A stretch of DNA of 64,000 nt, from positions 124,001 to 188,000 of the forward strand of contig JBDHVC010000001.1 of assembly GCA_039809495.1 (NCBI GenBank), read 5' to 3'. The first letter of the stretch is position 1. Every line of letters begins with the position of its first letter. The DNA comes from JAFLCL01 sp039809495 (lineage in GTDB: Bacteria; Myxococcota_A; Polyangia; Polyangiales; Sandaracinaceae). The translations under genes and the position numbers were made by a program. Below, piece by piece: positions 54,701 through 61,824 of the stretch. The notes under the pieces are model-generated. The model was given only the letters and a program-made list of their open reading frames with translations. It was not told the DNA's origin and did not search any database.

Positions 54701-57700
54701 GGTCTCGCACAGCTCCGCGATCCGGTGCAGGAGCTCGACCTTGCGCGCGGGGTCTTCCTCGTGCGCGACCTCGACCTCGATGACGGCGACGAGCTTCTGC
54801 CACTCGCCGAACTGCTGGTAGACCGGCTCGAGGGTGGTGGCGGCTCGGAGCGCCTCCTTCCCTTCGCGGATCATCGCCTCGAGCGCGTCGAGCGTCGGCT
54901 GATGGTCGGGGACGACGTCGAGGATCTCACCGTAGCCTTCGACGGCCTTCGACGCGTCCGCGAGCTGGTGGTGGAGCAGATCGGCGATCCGGAAGCGGTA
55001 CGAGATGATCTCGTTCGGATCGGAGGCGAGGTCGGCCTCGCGCTCCAGGATCTGCCGCAGCTCCTGCCACTGCTCGCCGGCCTGATAGAGCCCGTCGAGG
55101 CGCTGGATCGCGGGCAGGTCGTCGGGATCGATCTCGAGGATCCGCTGGTAGGTGTCGACCGCCTTCGCGGGATCCGCGAGCTCGTGCTCGTACACGGCGC
55201 CGACCTCGACGAAGAGCCGCTTCTTCTCGTCGGGATCGACGACGACGTCGGCCTTCTGGGTGTAGACCGCGAGCAGCTCGGGCCAGCGCTCGAGCTTGAG
55301 GTTCAGCTCGATCAGCTTGTCGAGCGCCTCGAGATCCTCGCGGTCGACCTCGAGCACCTTCTGGTAGACGTCGATGGCGGCGGTCGGTCGCTCGAGGATC
55401 TCCTCGTAGATCGCGGCCGCGCGGAACAGATGCTCCTTCTGCTCCTCTGGGGCGTCGAGCATCTCGGCCTTGCGCAGGAGGATCTGCGCGAGCGGCTCGT
55501 ACTGCTCCGAGCTCTGGTAGAGCCGCTCGAGCGCGGACGCGGCGTCGAGGTGGTTCGGGTCGAGCTCGAGGATGCGCCGGTGATGCGCGATCGCGCTCGC
55601 CGCGTCGCCGAGCTGGACCTCGCGCACGTCGGCGGCCTTCGTGAGCAGCGTGTTGGCGAGCGCGAGATCGTCGCCCGGCGTCGCCTCGGCGCCCTCGCTC
55701 GGGGCCGCGGCGGCGCTGAGCGCGGCAGCGCGCGCCTCGTAGACCTTGGCGAGCCCCTCGAAGTCCCCCGTCGCGCTGGCGAGACGCTCGAGCTGCTCTT
55801 GCGTCGTCGTGTTCGCCGGATCCTCGGCGAGCGCTCGCGCGTACGAGTCGAAGGCGTGCGAGGTGTCGTCGAGCGCGATCTCGTAGAGCTCCGCGATCCG
55901 ATGCAGCAGCTCGACCCGGCGCTCCGGCGACGAGGCGTGCGTCGTCTGGATCTCGAGCACCCGGATGAGGCTCGCGAACTCGTTCGAGTCTCGGTAGATG
56001 GGCTCGAGGATCTCGGTGATGAGCAGCTGGTGCGCGGCGTCCGAGATCAGGCGCTCGAGGGCCGAGATCGCCTCCTCGTTCGAGGCGTCGCGCGAGAGCA
56101 CCTCGCGATAGATCTCGATCGCGGCGTCGGTCGCGCCCATGTGCGTCTCACGCAGCGACGCCAGGCGCAGCATGAGGCGCGTCTCCTCGTCGGACGATCC
56201 CGCCAGCGTGAGCTGGCGCTGGACGTTGTCCGCCAGGTCCGACCACATCGCCTGCTTCTCGTAGAGCCGATCGAGCGCGACGAGGCCGCGCGCGCTGGTC
56301 GGATCGAGGTCGAGGATCTCGCGGTAGACGCTGATCGCGCCCTCCGGCTCCTCGAGCACCGTCTCGTGCACGTCGGCGACGCGGGCGAGGAGCGCCTCCT
56401 TCTCTTCGGCATCGGACGTCGCGTCCGCCTTGCGGCGGAGCACTCCGATGAGATCGCGGTGGCGACCCGTGCGCAGGAAGAGCTCCTCGAGCGCGTCGAG
56501 GACCTCACCATCGGACGGATCGCGCGCGAGCACCTGCTCGTACGCCCCGACCGCCGCGTCCGTCGCCCCGAGCCGGAGATCGTGGGCCCGCGCGGCGCGG
56601 ATCCAGAGGCGACGCGCGACGTCCGGATCGCCGGCCGCCGTCGCGAGCGAGGTCGTCAGCGCGACGAGGTCGGGCCACCACGAGCGGGCCTCGGCGATCG
56701 ACTCGAGGTGCTCGATCGTCTCCGGATGCTCCGGCAGCTCACGCAAGGCGCGACCGAACGCCTCGAACGCCCGCCGCTGGTCGCCGAGCTGCGCTCCGCA
56801 GACCTCGCCGATCTTGCTCAGGATTTCGAGCTTGCGCTCGGGGCTCTCGGCCGCCGCGGCCAGCACCTCGAGGGTGCGCACCAGGGCCTCCCAGTCGCCC
56901 TGCATCTCGTAGAGCGGCTCGAGGATCTGCGCCGCGGACACGCCGATCTCCGGCAGATCGAGGAAGCCCTCGAGCGTCGCGCGAGCCCCCTCGTGCTCGG
57001 GGATCAGCGTCACGACCTCGCGCAGGAGATCGAGCGCGCGCGGCTTGTCGTCGAGGTGCTGCTCGAGGACACGAGCCAGCCGGTACTTGAGCGCCGCGAG
57101 CTCCTCCTCCGAGCTCGGGCCGAGGTCGATCCGACGCTCGAGGGTCTGCGCGAGATCTCCCCAACGCTCTTGCTTCTCGAAGAGGACGTCGAGGGCGCGG
57201 TAGGCGGCCTCCTCCTCGTCGCCCCACTCCTCGAGGATCGCCTGATAGGCCGAGATCGCCGCGTCCGGCGAGCTCAGCTCGCCCTCGAGGAGGGACGCGC
57301 GACCATAGGCGATCGCCTTCCTCACGCTCGGATCCGTCTCGAGGTCGAGGCGGCGATCGTAGATGTCGAGCAGCTCCGCGAACCTCGACGTCTCGCGGTA
57401 GAGGCCATCGAGCGCCTCGATCGCGGCGAGGTTCCCCGGATCCGCCGCCTGGACCTGATCGTACTGCGCGATCGCGTCGTCGATCCGCCCGACCGAGCGC
57501 AACACGGCGCCGAGCGAAAGCCGCAGATCGAGCTGGGCCTCGACGTCGGCACGCTCCTCGATCGCCGCGGTGTACGTCGCGATCACGCGCTCCCAGCCGT
57601 TCACGCCACCCGCGAGCCGGTTGACGTCCTCGCGCAGCACGTCGCGCATCGGATCGAGCGCGAGCGCCGCGAGGTACTTCTCGAACGCGACGTCTGGCTT

Positions 57701-58795
57701 CTTGAGGCGCTCCTCGTAGAGGACGCCGGTCTCGCGCAAGAGCAGGATGTGCTCCTCGGTGTCGGTCAGGTGGTGGAGCCGAACCTCGTAGACACCGGCG
57801 AGCTTCTTCGCGTCGCCCGCCGCCTCGTAGATCGGAGAGAGCGCGACGGCGGCCGCGTCGTTGTCGGGATCGAGCTCGAGCACCTTCTCGTAGGCGCGAG
57901 CCGCGCGATCGGCCTTGTCCTGCATCTGCCAGAGGCGCGCGATGCGGAACTGGAGATCGATCTGCTCCTCCTTCGGAGCGTCCTTGTTGCTCGCCTCGCG
58001 ATCCAGCGTGCGGACCAGCTCGTCCCACTTCCCGCTCGGAGCGTAGAAGGCCTCGAGGTCGTCCCACGCCTTGAGCGCGACGTAGCGCCGCTTGAGCTGC
58101 TCGTGGGCGCGCTTGTCGTCCGGATCGAGGACGAGCAGCCGCTGAAACGCGTTCACCGCGCCCGCGTCGTCGCTCAGCTTGTCGGCGTAGATCATCCCGA
58201 GCTTCGCGAGGAGCTGCTTCAGATCGTCGCCGTCGAGCTGCTCGCTCTGCTTCTCGAGCACGTCCGCGAGCGGCTTCCACTCTCTCGCGCGCTCGTAGAG
58301 GCTCGCGAGCGCCGAGAGCGCCTCAGGCTGCGTCGGATCGACCTCGACGACCTTCTGCCAGAGATCGATGCAGATCTCCGGCTTGCGGAGCTTCTCCGTC
58401 GCGAGCTGCGCGATCTCGACGTAGCGGAGCCCGCGATCGCTCGGATCGAGGAGCGCGGCCTCGCGCTCCATCACGCGCACGAGCTTCTCCCAGTCGCGGC
58501 GCTTCGTGTACATCTCCGTCAGCTGGGAGATCGCCTCGACGTTCGCCTCGTCGAGCTCGAGCACCGCCTCGAAGCACTTGATCGCCTCGGCCTGGTTCGA
58601 GGACTTCTCGACGTACATCGCGCCCGCCTGGGCGTAGAGGGCGATCTTGTCCTCGACGGACACGACGACCTCCACCTTCGCCAGGATCGTCTTGATGACG
58701 TCCGACCAGCGCTTCTGAGCCTCGAACTTGGCGATCGTCTCGTCCAGCTCGGCGAGGCGTGCACGCTCCTGATCCGTCAGCTCACGTGCGGTCAT
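48701..58795 (-). CDS. gltI: Giant TPR gliding-motility protein (AgmK/GltI-like)
   Basis: This 3364-aa protein is built of TPR helices. The unit repeats about every 110 residues as a larger module: W..L...LE, a D..E....L..IA.LYE segment, A...Y..VL..DP and AL..LERLY. By eye about 27 modules fill residues 30-3000. The last 350 residues are not TPR; they contain RHLTDYRPEFYIRTLL and a compact Leu-rich fold I do not recognise. No signal peptide or membrane span is seen, so it is probably cytoplasmic. Size, TPR content and position directly downstream of gltE support identity with AgmK/GltI of the Glt machinery. The ATG 58795 with GGAG upstream is preferred over a TTG at 58819. Confidence 0.85.
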   Translation of the reverse strand: MTARELTDQERARLAELDETIAKFEAQKRWSDVIKTILAKVEVVVSVEDKIALYAQAGAMYVEKSSNQAEAIKCFEAVLELDEANVEAISQLTEMYTKRRDWEKLVRVMEREAALLDPSDRGLRYVEIAQLATEKLRKPEICIDLWQKVVEVDPTQPEALSALASLYERAREWKPLADVLEKQSEQLDGDDLKQLLAKLGMIYADKLSDDAGAVNAFQRLLVLDPDDKRAHEQLKRRYVALKAWDDLEAFYAPSGKWDELVRTLDREASNKDAPKEEQIDLQFRIARLWQMQDKADRAARAYEKVLELDPDNDAAAVALSPIYEAAGDAKKLAGVYEVRLHHLTDTEEHILLLRETGVLYEERLKKPDVAFEKYLAALALDPMRDVLREDVNRLAGGVNGWERVIATYTAAIEERADVEAQLDLRLSLGAVLRSVGRIDDAIAQYDQVQAADPGNLAAIEALDGLYRETSRFAELLDIYDRRLDLETDPSVRKAIAYGRASLLEGELSSPDAAISAYQAILEEWGDEEEAAYRALDVLFEKQERWGDLAQTLERRIDLGPSSEEELAALKYRLARVLEQHLDDKPRALDLLREVVTLIPEHEGARATLEGFLDLPEIGVSAAQILEPLYEMQGDWEALVRTLEVLAAAAESPERKLEILSKIGEVCGAQLGDQRRAFEAFGRALRELPEHPETIEHLESIAEARSWWPDLVALTTSLATAAGDPDVARRLWIRAARAHDLRLGATDAAVGAYEQVLARDPSDGEVLDALEELFLRTGRHRDLIGVLRRKADATSDAEEKEALLARVADVHETVLEEPEGAISVYREILDLDPTSARGLVALDRLYEKQAMWSDLADNVQRQLTLAGSSDEETRLMLRLASLRETHMGATDAAIEIYREVLSRDASNEEAISALERLISDAAHQLLITEILEPIYRDSNEFASLIRVLEIQTTHASSPERRVELLHRIAELYEIALDDTSHAFDSYARALAEDPANTTTQEQLERLASATGDFEGLAKVYEARAAALSAAAAPSEGAEATPGDDLALANTLLTKAADVREVQLGDAASAIAHHRRILELDPNHLDAASALERLYQSSEQYEPLAQILLRKAEMLDAPEEQKEHLFRAAAIYEEILERPTAAIDVYQKVLEVDREDLEALDKLIELNLKLERWPELLAVYTQKADVVVDPDEKKRLFVEVGAVYEHELADPAKAVDTYQRILEIDPDDLPAIQRLDGLYQAGEQWQELRQILEREADLASDPNEIISYRFRIADLLHHQLADASKAVEGYGEILDVVPDHQPTLDALEAMIREGKEALRAATTLEPVYQQFGEWQKLVAVIEVEVAHEEDPARKVELLHRIAELCETQIEDAQRAFDAYARALPFESQNEHTLGSLERLATELDAFPRVTSLYDAELDKLGERPDELIELGLRVAQLYEVQVGDVESAIARYNRVLAADETNEPAIEALDRLYEATEKWNELAAILARRAQIATSPDSVLDLQYRLGQTYQSHLGQVDLAIEQYKEILAAAPEHESALAALEQLFEAGTAPLAIAQILEPLYRMSEAWEKLVGVYQVELEQVSEPAERMTMIHRIAEIAEDRASEPQIAYEWHLRALLEDPADEQSIADSERLAGALGNWEPFADTLATIAAKQADASTRAVVGHRLARIYEEELGDVERAASTYLFVLASTPSDTEALEALDRIYVDNGAAEALQEILQKRIDATEDARDKVELSFRRAQALENDLGRTDEATRVYLGILDGLDAEHEPSITALENIYTEQQDWANLDKTFDRELAVALGDAGRADVLAKKARLTESYLKNEPKAAEIWGQVLELRGEDQEALNALGDLYARAGRFEDLVAILDREAAISDDDEMRAAIFADLGRVWYGKLGNPRNAIDNWQRVLDIDPTHTGALFALIEIHRTAGEVQELVDCLHRVIEVGAATLDDATIETCYMELGALYEGTLEQPADAIDAYTKALDVNPGNFAAMDALERLYAANADWEAQIEIFERRAEALDDPEAKVQTLLTIAKTWADPAEQPDRGTSAYQRVLTIQPTHVEAFAEIEKLHEAAGRWEELSELYMSRYENTDDVPGRVALLQKLAGVQEQHLDSKEEAFQALQLAWEEDYTNPDTAELERVAGLTQKWNDLLGAANAALKQATDPAQKIAICLACAKWYGSALGRPEYAIPYYQQILALDPANVPATRQMADLYRSTQQWETLKQVLGRLVDITSDASEKARVYVELGDLAATHLGTPEQSRGHYQQALDTDPRSIGALEALERVYQESGEWPALLDVLRRKADALETPEEVLQAKLQIAEAYEVRTGDLDEAVATYRQVLDTDPMNLRALKGLERLYAQREQWQELLEVLEKQYECVSTEKERIQILLRVAAMWEEEFVKPEKAAERLEAVIEIDPSNDAAYRALERIYRGLQRWERLIETYERHVSSTPDRTEKQQLLAAIGDVYNAELHDPDRAVDAYLNITAINPDNVTALDALTRIYDKRGDHSQALDTMMHLAKLLHDPQAVVDLRYRIGRLLDVHIGDRVSAVEQYQSALDVEPGHLPSLEAMRKIHLDGGDWLAAARTLEQEAQHQAQPRLVSRLLVDLGRLYEDKLDEHERAIACFRAAFQQDEDNEDAALPLAEEAMRSEDFESAKPLLDMLVKRSGKREPEEQQRLAFMLGEAARKTNDNEAAIKALSKAHQIDQHHLPTLFALSGAYYAAQNWDQAQRYYQLLLIRNEELNGEQRTDIQYHLGVIKREQGDRRKALNMFDRALDETPTHRPTLEAMVGLYESQNDWEQVIHYKKRILDLVEGDERFKMLEEIGDLWSEKVKNSSKAVEAYYDALEMRPKTHKLLHKILILHQSTKQWDSAIEVIERIAALVDEQSASEEARNAQKAKYKYTIGVILRDEVKDLDRALAELDAALGLDPSQLKAFEAINKILNGRKDWKQLERAFRKMIHRVSGKTFPGNENRELEHTLWHNLGVIYRDRMHQADHAVESFKMASQIRPDSEQEHQILAELYATIPGRLEDAIVEQQWLLRQDPYRIEAYQALYRLYFEARQYDKAWCLASTLTFLKKADQEQQQFFEQYRVRGPIRPTSRLDDELWLKHLAHADADLVVSKIFSQVWPAILSMRGQSDREAGLAAKYQVDPATHTGAFPRTFGFVAQVLGLPAPRLFLRQDVAGGLTHLRVFPLASLCGSTLLTGFQPLDLMFIAARHLTDYRPEFYIRTLLPSNMELKAVLMGALRLANLVPGDAQTDQTAQEIRKYLQAPQIDAVGTLGRRFMQAGARTDIKKWLQGVEITACRAGFLVSNDLETSARMVQALGATGPVDLPAKEKIKELVLFSVSEEYFRLRDALGIKIALS

Positions 58796-58894
58796 CTCGT
58801 TCTCCACCTGCACCTCCAACTACACCGGGGATGCCATCGACACTCGACGTGTTGGCGCGCCCAGGAGCGACGCGCCCCATGCGAAGCCTCTCGC

Positions 58895-59794
58895 TCAGGG
58901 CCCCTCGAGCTCGCCTAGCCGATCTCGCGCGGCCTTCAAGTAGTGCTCGGGCGCGTTCGCCGCGGCGCTCTCGACGAAGCGCTTGAGGTAGCGCCGCGCC
59001 TCGCTCCGGTTGTTCTGGAGCGAGTACGTCCAGCCGAGCGAGAAGAGCGCGTCCGCCATGGACGGATCGATCCGCAGCGCGGCCTGGAATTCCTGGACGG
59101 CGCCGTCGTAGTTGCGCTGCTGCTGGTACACGGTCCCGAGCAGGTGGTGCAGCTCTGCCTCGTCGTCCGTGCCCGGGATGGCGACCTGGAGCCCGCTCTG
59201 GAGCACCTGCACCGCCTCGCCGAGGTAGCCCACGTTCGCGTAGAGGCGCCCGAGCGCCCGATAGCCGGGCAGAAAGCGCGGGCCATGCTGGACGGCCTCG
59301 GTGTAGCGCTGGAGGGCGCCCTGCATGTCGTCCTGCCGCTCGAGGATCTGCCCGAGCTTGAAGTACGCCTTGAAGACGTTCGGATCGATCTCGATCGCGC
59401 GCTCGAAGGCCTGCCGCGCCCCATCCCAGTCCTCGAGCTCCATCAGCACGGTGCCGAGCTTCTCCTGGTAGCCGGCGCGGTCGGGCGCGATGTCGATCGC
59501 GCGCCGCAGGTCGTCGCGGGCCGCGTCGTAGCGCTGCATCTCCATGTGGACGATCGCCAGGTTCCAGTACGCCTGATCGTTCGTCGGATCGAGCGCTGCC
59601 GCTTGTTGGAGGCGCTCGACGGACTCGACGTAGCGCTTCTGCCCCGCCAAGACCACGCCGTCGTTCATCGCCGTGAGCGATTCGACGCGCTGGCGCGAGC
59701 ACTCTCCGCCGCTCAACCACGCGAACAGGAAGAGCCCCGCCAACACGGCTCGCGTGCGGCGCGCGGAAGCGTTCTGAACCAAGGACGAGATCAT
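58895..59794 (-). CDS. gltE: GltE/AglT-like TPR lipoprotein
   Basis: This 299-aa protein has a signal peptide ending LSGGEC (Cys32; Glu at -1 and Gly at -3 are atypical for a lipobox). Seven TPR repeats follow (first LQQAAALDPTNDQAYWN, then AIDIAPDR, AIEIDPNV, AVQHGPRF and AALRIDPS). It matches the gliding protein GltE/AglT in size, layout and position between gltG and the giant TPR gene. The first 71 residues are closely repeated in the adjacent chimeric gene. Start ATG 59794 is preceded by GGAGGG. In M. xanthus, GltE belongs to the envelope part of the Agl-Glt motor. Confidence 0.87.
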   Translation of the reverse strand: MISSLVQNASARRTRAVLAGLFLFAWLSGGECSRQRVESLTAMNDGVVLAGQKRYVESVERLQQAAALDPTNDQAYWNLAIVHMEMQRYDAARDDLRRAIDIAPDRAGYQEKLGTVLMELEDWDGARQAFERAIEIDPNVFKAYFKLGQILERQDDMQGALQRYTEAVQHGPRFLPGYRALGRLYANVGYLGEAVQVLQSGLQVAIPGTDDEAELHHLLGTVYQQQRNYDGAVQEFQAALRIDPSMADALFSLGWTYSLQNNRSEARRYLKRFVESAAANAPEHYLKAARDRLGELEGP

Positions 59795-60700
59795 CGACAC
59801 GACTCCCTCCGATGCGGTTGAGCGCCGCGATACTAGACAGGATCGAGCGGTCGCCTCAATGGCAAAACGCGCTCCGAGGGAACGAACTCGGGGTTCGAGG
59901 CGCGTCGCGTCGTCCCGCGTCCCCGACGGCGCGCGAGCGCGGGCGAGCCGGCGCTCGGGGCCGCGACGCGTCGGACATACGCGGGGTCTCCAGCCATCGC
60001 CGAAGCGATCCGTCCACGACGCGGAACGCGCCAACGCGAAGGCGGGCGAACTCTCGCTCGTCCGCCTCCGATCCGCTCGTCTCGATCAGCCCTGCGAGGT
60101 GAAGACGAACGGATAGTTCACGACGACCGCTTCCCCGTCGTCGGGCGCGGGGAACGCCCAGCGCTGCACGGCCCGTGCGACGCACCCCTCGACCGACGGG
60201 TTGTTCAGGGTCGTGTTCGCGATGCTCGCGGTCTGGACCGTGCCCGTCGAGGAGATGATGAAGCTCACCGTCACGCGTCCCGCGAGATCGGGGTGCTGCG
60301 AGAGCTCCAGCTCGTAGCAGACGCGAACCTCGCCCATGTGCCGCCGGACGACGCGGTTGATGACCTCCCTCGGGAGCGAGCCACGCACCTCCGCGTCACC
60401 GCCAGCCTGCACGCGTGGCACCGACGCTCGGTGCTCGCCGAACCCGCCGGACCCGGCACCGTAGCCGCTCTCCGAGCCCGTCCCCGCTCCGTGGCCGATC
60501 GTCCCGAGGGTCCCGAAACCAATCGTCCCCTCGCCCGTCCCGCCGCCGCCGCGACCGGTCCCTCGGAGCCCGAGGCCCCCGGAGCCGAAGTGGTCATCGA
60601 TCGGATCGTCCCTGAGGGCGTCGAGGGCGCTCGTCCGATCCGTCGCGAGCGCCGGGTCCTGGCCATCGGGCGACGTCGGGGCGTTCGGCACGTCCGCCAC
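59582..60700. repeat. Tandem duplication, copy B (gltG 3' part to gltE 5' part)
   Basis: This 1119-bp block carries the 3' part of the chimera (gltG-derived), the 290-bp spacer and the first 71 codons of gltE. It is homologous, end to end, with 60701-61824. The duplication breakpoint at 60700/60701 lies in the chimeric gene, exactly between the GltE-derived ACG (Thr71) and the GltG-derived GTG GCG codons. Confidence 0.93.
59830..59859 (-). promoter_or_regulatory. Possible promoter for gltE
   Basis: On the minus strand, TTGAGG (59854-59859) and TAGTAT (59830-59835) are 18 bp apart, about 35 bp upstream of the gltE ATG. The TAGTAT box and its surroundings are conserved in the other duplicated copy (60949-60954), while the -35-like box is less well conserved. 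No experimental support. Confidence 0.35.
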
Positions 60701-60913
60701 CGTCGGATCGGGCGCCGCCGCTTGTTGGAGGGGCTCGACGGACTCCACGTCCCGCTTCTGCCCTGCCAAGACCACGCCGTCGTCCATCGGCGTGACCGGT
60801 TCGACGCGCTCGTGCGAGCACGCTCCGCCGCTCAACCACGCGAACAGGAAGAGCCCCACCAACACGGCTCGCGTGCGACGCGCCGAAGCGTTCTGAACCC
60901 AGGACGAGATCAT
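60086..60913 (-). CDS. Chimeric GltE-N/GltG-C lipoprotein made by tandem duplication
   Basis: This 275-aa intact gene is a fusion. Residues 1-71 follow GltE closely (same MISS start, signal peptide and first TPR; about 12 differences). Residues 72-275 follow the last 205 residues of GltG (SPTSPYGQD region, glycine-rich [13 protein letters not shown] region, and the AgmX/PglI TonB-like domain with its Cys pair). FHA domain, membrane span and later TPRs are absent. The lipobox LSGGAC fits better than GltE's. Two prolines disrupt the TPR remnant (VEPLQQAAAPDP), while the C-terminal domain is well kept. It should place the TonB-like domain on a lipid anchor. The duplicated spacer supplies promoter and RBS. 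Confidence 0.9.
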   Translation of the reverse strand: MISSWVQNASARRTRAVLVGLFLFAWLSGGACSHERVEPVTPMDDGVVLAGQKRDVESVEPLQQAAAPDPTVADVPNAPTSPDGQDPALATDRTSALDALRDDPIDDHFGSGGLGLRGTGRGGGGTGEGTIGFGTLGTIGHGAGTGSESGYGAGSGGFGEHRASVPRVQAGGDAEVRGSLPREVINRVVRRHMGEVRVCYELELSQHPDLAGRVTVSFIISSTGTVQTASIANTTLNNPSVEGCVARAVQRWAFPAPDDGEAVVVNYPFVFTSQG

Positions 60914-61824
60914 CGACACGGCTCCCTCCGACGCGGTTGACCGGCGCGATACTAGACACGATCGAGCGGTCGCGTCAGCGGCAAGACGCTCTTCGACGGC
61001 ACGACCTCGGAGATCGAGGCGCGGCGCGTCGGGACGCGCCACCGATGGAACGCGAGCGCGGGCGAGCCGGCGATCGGGGCCGTGACGTGCCGGGCCTACG
61101 CGACGTCTCCGGCCATCGCCGAAGCGATCCGTCCCAGTGGCGCGGAACGCCCCAACGCGAAGGCGGGCAAGCTCTCGCTCGCCCGCCTCCGGTCCGATCC
61201 GCTCCTCGTTCAGCCCTGCGAGTCGAGGACGAACGGATAGTTCACGAGGACCGCTCCCCCGCCGTCGGGCGCGGGGAACGTCCAGCGCCGCACCGCCTGC
61301 GCGACGCACCCCTCGACCCGCGCGTTGTTCAGGGTCGTGTTCGCGACGCTCGCGGTCTGGACCGCGCCCGTCGCGGAGATGATGAAGCTCACCGTCACGC
61401 GTCCCGCGAGATCGGGGCGCTGCGAGAGCTCCTGCTCGTAGCAGAAGCGGACCTCGTTGATGTGCCGTCGGATGACGCGGCGGATGACCTCCCTCGAGAG
61501 CGAGCCACGCACCTCCGCGTCACCGCCCGCCCGCACGCGTGGCACCGACGCCGAGCGCCCGCGGAACCCACCGGCACCGGAGCCGTAGCCGCTCCCCGAG
61601 CCCGTTCCGGCTCCGTGGCCGATCGTCCCGAGGGTCCCGAGGCCGATCGTCCCCTCGCCCGTCCCGCCGCCGCCGCGACCGGTCCCGCGGAGCCCGAGAC
61701 CTCCGAAGCCGAAGTTGCCACCGATCTGGTCGCCCATGAGGGCGCCGAGCGCGCTCATCGGATCCGTCCCGAGCGCCGAGTCCTGCCCATAGGGCGACGT
61801 CGGGGAATTCCACGCGCCCGCCAT
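60701..61824. repeat. Tandem duplication, copy A (gltG 3' part to chimera 5' part)
   Basis: This 1124-bp block runs from the codon for Met in SMAGAW of gltG through the gltG stop and spacer to codon 71 of the chimera. It aligns with 59582-60700 along its whole length, including the noncoding spacer. The order gltG - spacer - chimera - spacer - gltE is what a single tandem duplication of a segment spanning two genes must produce. Confidence 0.93.
60949..60978 (-). promoter_or_regulatory. Possible promoter for the chimeric gene
   Basis: The duplicated spacer carries TAGTAT (60949-60954, minus strand) with CTGACG 18 bp upstream, the counterpart of the possible gltE promoter. The -10-like box is identical in both copies; the -35-like box differs. 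Confidence 0.3.

Noticed and set aside
49757..58918. A 3053-codon open frame antisense to the giant TPR gene
   Set aside because: Long antisense frames are common in very GC-rich genes because stop codons are AT-rich. The translation is low-complexity Leu/Arg/Glu/Val without domains, while the minus strand encodes clear TPR repeats.
60086..60913. The chimeric gene considered as a pseudogene or frameshifted remnant
   Set aside because: It has an intact start, RBS, signal peptide, in-frame junction and conserved Cys pair in the C-terminal domain, and ends at the same position as gltG.
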